Source: Candidatus Tisiphia endosymbiont of Sialis lutaria
Lineage (GTDB): Bacteria; Pseudomonadota; Alphaproteobacteria; Rickettsiales; Rickettsiaceae
Reading direction: 5' to 3'
Assembly (NCBI RefSeq): GCF_964026535.1
Contig: NZ_OZ032153.1
Coordinates: 124,001-188,000, forward strand
DNA: 64,000 nt
Shown here piece after piece: positions 63,174-64,000 of this stretch. The position numbers were made by a program, and so were the translations under genes. The number at the start of each line of letters is the position of its first letter. Position 1 is the stretch's first letter. The notes under the pieces are model-generated. The model was given only the letters and a program-made list of their open reading frames with translations. It was not told the DNA's origin and searched no databases.

Positions 63174-63230
63174 ATGAGTAAGAGTAACTTAGAAAGTTTA
63201 TCTAATCAGTTAAGTCAGGCATACTACTAA
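63174..63230 (+). pseudogene. Truncated start of an ankyrin paralogue
   Basis: Reads MSKSNLESLSNQLSQAYY then stops. It repeats the first 16 codons and the leader (ACAATATTGAATTAACAAGG) of the 947-aa gene with one visible amino-acid change; after GGCAT the similarity ends and sequence leading to the transposase begins. Confidence 0.75.
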
Positions 63231-63280
63231 TAAATGAAGGGTTGCAAAGATAGGAGAGATATTATAGAGTATATGATATT

Positions 63281-64000
63281 ATGAGCAAGAATGTATTGAC
63301 AGAAGAACAAAGAGAAAAATTGAAGGAACGTCATAAAACAGAACGAGACGGAAGGATACGTGATCGTATTAAGGCAGTTTTGATGTATGACGATGGGTAT
63401 AGTAATGTAGAGATTGCTAAGGTACTACTCCTGAGCCACGAAGCGATAAGAAAACATATTGTTGATTATCAAAAAGCCAATAAGCTTAATACCAACAATG
63501 GAGGTAGCACAAGCAAATTAAATGATGTTGAGCAGGCAGAATTAGTGAATCACCTAGAAGCAAATAATTATGTTTATGCTAAAGATATCATGCATTACAT
63601 TGAGAACAAATATGGTGTGACATATACGATAACGGGAGTAACAAAATTACTATACAAACTGGGTTTTGTTTACAAGAAGCCGAAAGTAGTACCAGCTAAG
63701 CTGGATTTTGACAAGCAAGAATTATTTAAGTTAAACTACAGTTTACTAAAAGGGAATCTCAGAGATAAGGAAGCCATATATTTTATGGACGGTGTTCATC
63801 CTCAGTATCAAGCAAAGGCAAGGTGCGGTTGGATAAGAAAGAACCAAGATAAGACCTTACCAACATTCAGTGGCTGGAGAAGAAAGCACATGATTGGTGC
63901 TATTAACCTAGTTAATTTACAGTTAGTAAGCACAGAGAACCCCAAAATAAATGGGGAGCAGATAGTTAATTTCCTACAGAGATTGGAAGAGGAGAATAGT
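63281..64000 (+). mobile_element. IS630-type transposase, 5' part (runs off the window)
   Basis: 240 codons are open from ATG 63281 to the window end. The N-terminal half is a helix-turn-helix region: GRIRDRIKAVLMYDDGYSNV, EIAKVLLLSHEAIRKHIVDY, then KYGVTYTITGVTKLLYKLGF with VYKKPKVVPAKLD. The DDE nuclease domain starts with AIYFMDGVHPQY (first catalytic Asp) and continues GWIRKNQDKTLPTFSGWRRK and HMIGAINL. This layout matches IS630/Tc1-like transposases. The frame is intact as far as seen, so it may be active. The insertion seems to have cut the ankyrin paralogue just upstream; IS630 elements insert at TA. Confidence 0.85.

Noticed and set aside
1-64000. tRNA, rRNA, tmRNA, 4.5S or 6S RNA genes
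   Set aside because: I looked through all gaps for cloverleaf arms, TTCRANYC loops and known motifs and saw none; the strong hairpins are dispersed repeats.

Overview
The window is AT-rich bacterial DNA from a member of the Rickettsiaceae: a Rickettsia or a close relative such as the Torix group / Candidatus Tisiphia. Genus and species cannot be fixed from the sequence alone. Evidence for the family: an S-adenosylmethionine carrier of the rickettsial Sam type beside a ProP-type MFS carrier, the TrcR/DUF1013 regulator, ankyrin and leucine-rich-repeat proteins, AAA/PD-(D/E)XK nuclease-like proteins, toxin-antitoxin pairs, and many palindromic repeats, some inserted in frame inside conserved genes as described for Rickettsia palindromic elements (RPE).

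Layout. 1-4 kb: HAD hydrolase end, CCA/poly(A) nucleotidyltransferase, an HEPN-MNT toxin-antitoxin-like pair, a ZnuA-like protein. 4-9.2 kb: ProP-like and Sam carriers, an OmpW-like porin, TrcR, and FolD carrying an in-frame RPE. 9.4-15 kb (accessory): an unknown protein, PagL-like lipid A deacylase, ankyrin protein, VapBC, methyltransferase, and an orphan Phd-type antitoxin whose toxin is cut off by a repeat. 15-18.3 kb: HPF and aconitase. 18.5-24.2 kb: a cluster of membrane proteins with Thr/Ser-rich stalks, including a recent tandem duplication whose two copies differ only in a central cassette. 24.2-31 kb: ccmA, rpsD, the division cluster mraZ-rsmH-ftsL-ftsI, and a ferredoxin-NADP reductase. 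31.5-37.5 kb: LRR protein, ffh, EamA carrier, and an LRR membrane protein with a tyrosine-rich tail. 38-43.5 kb: ubiE-ubiB-xthA and hemB-sco-ccmD-ccmE. 44-57 kb: unknown protein, rne-lptE-holA, MFS carrier, nusB-rlmE, rseP-bamA, and a phosphoglucose-isomerase-like gene with an in-frame RPE. 57-64 kb: AAA/PD-(D/E)XK protein, small unknown protein, a 947-aa ankyrin protein, a truncated ankyrin paralogue and an IS630-type transposase running off the end.

Repeats. I use five working labels. A: about 107 bp, ends TATAGTCAATT / AATTGACTATA (the RPE found in genes). B: about 95 bp hairpin bounded by GTCATTGCGAG / CTCGCAATGAC. C: about 53 bp hairpin ending CGCGGGAATGACA. D: about 180-200 bp, ends TATAGTGAATTAAC, with a B inside. 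M: about 210 bp MITE with long terminal inverted repeats beginning CACAACTGTTGAAAG, a B inside, and 9-10 bp target duplications. They fill most gaps between genes and supply parts of several coding ends.

How genes connect. hemB, sco, ccmD, ccmE and the distant ccmA serve heme supply, cytochrome c maturation and oxidase assembly. ubiE and ubiB serve ubiquinone. rseP, bamA, lptE and PagL serve the envelope. The most unusual part is 18.5-24.2 kb, where four genes share the same promoter type and leader and encode membrane-anchored, stalk-bearing proteins that look suited to interaction with, or variation against, a host.
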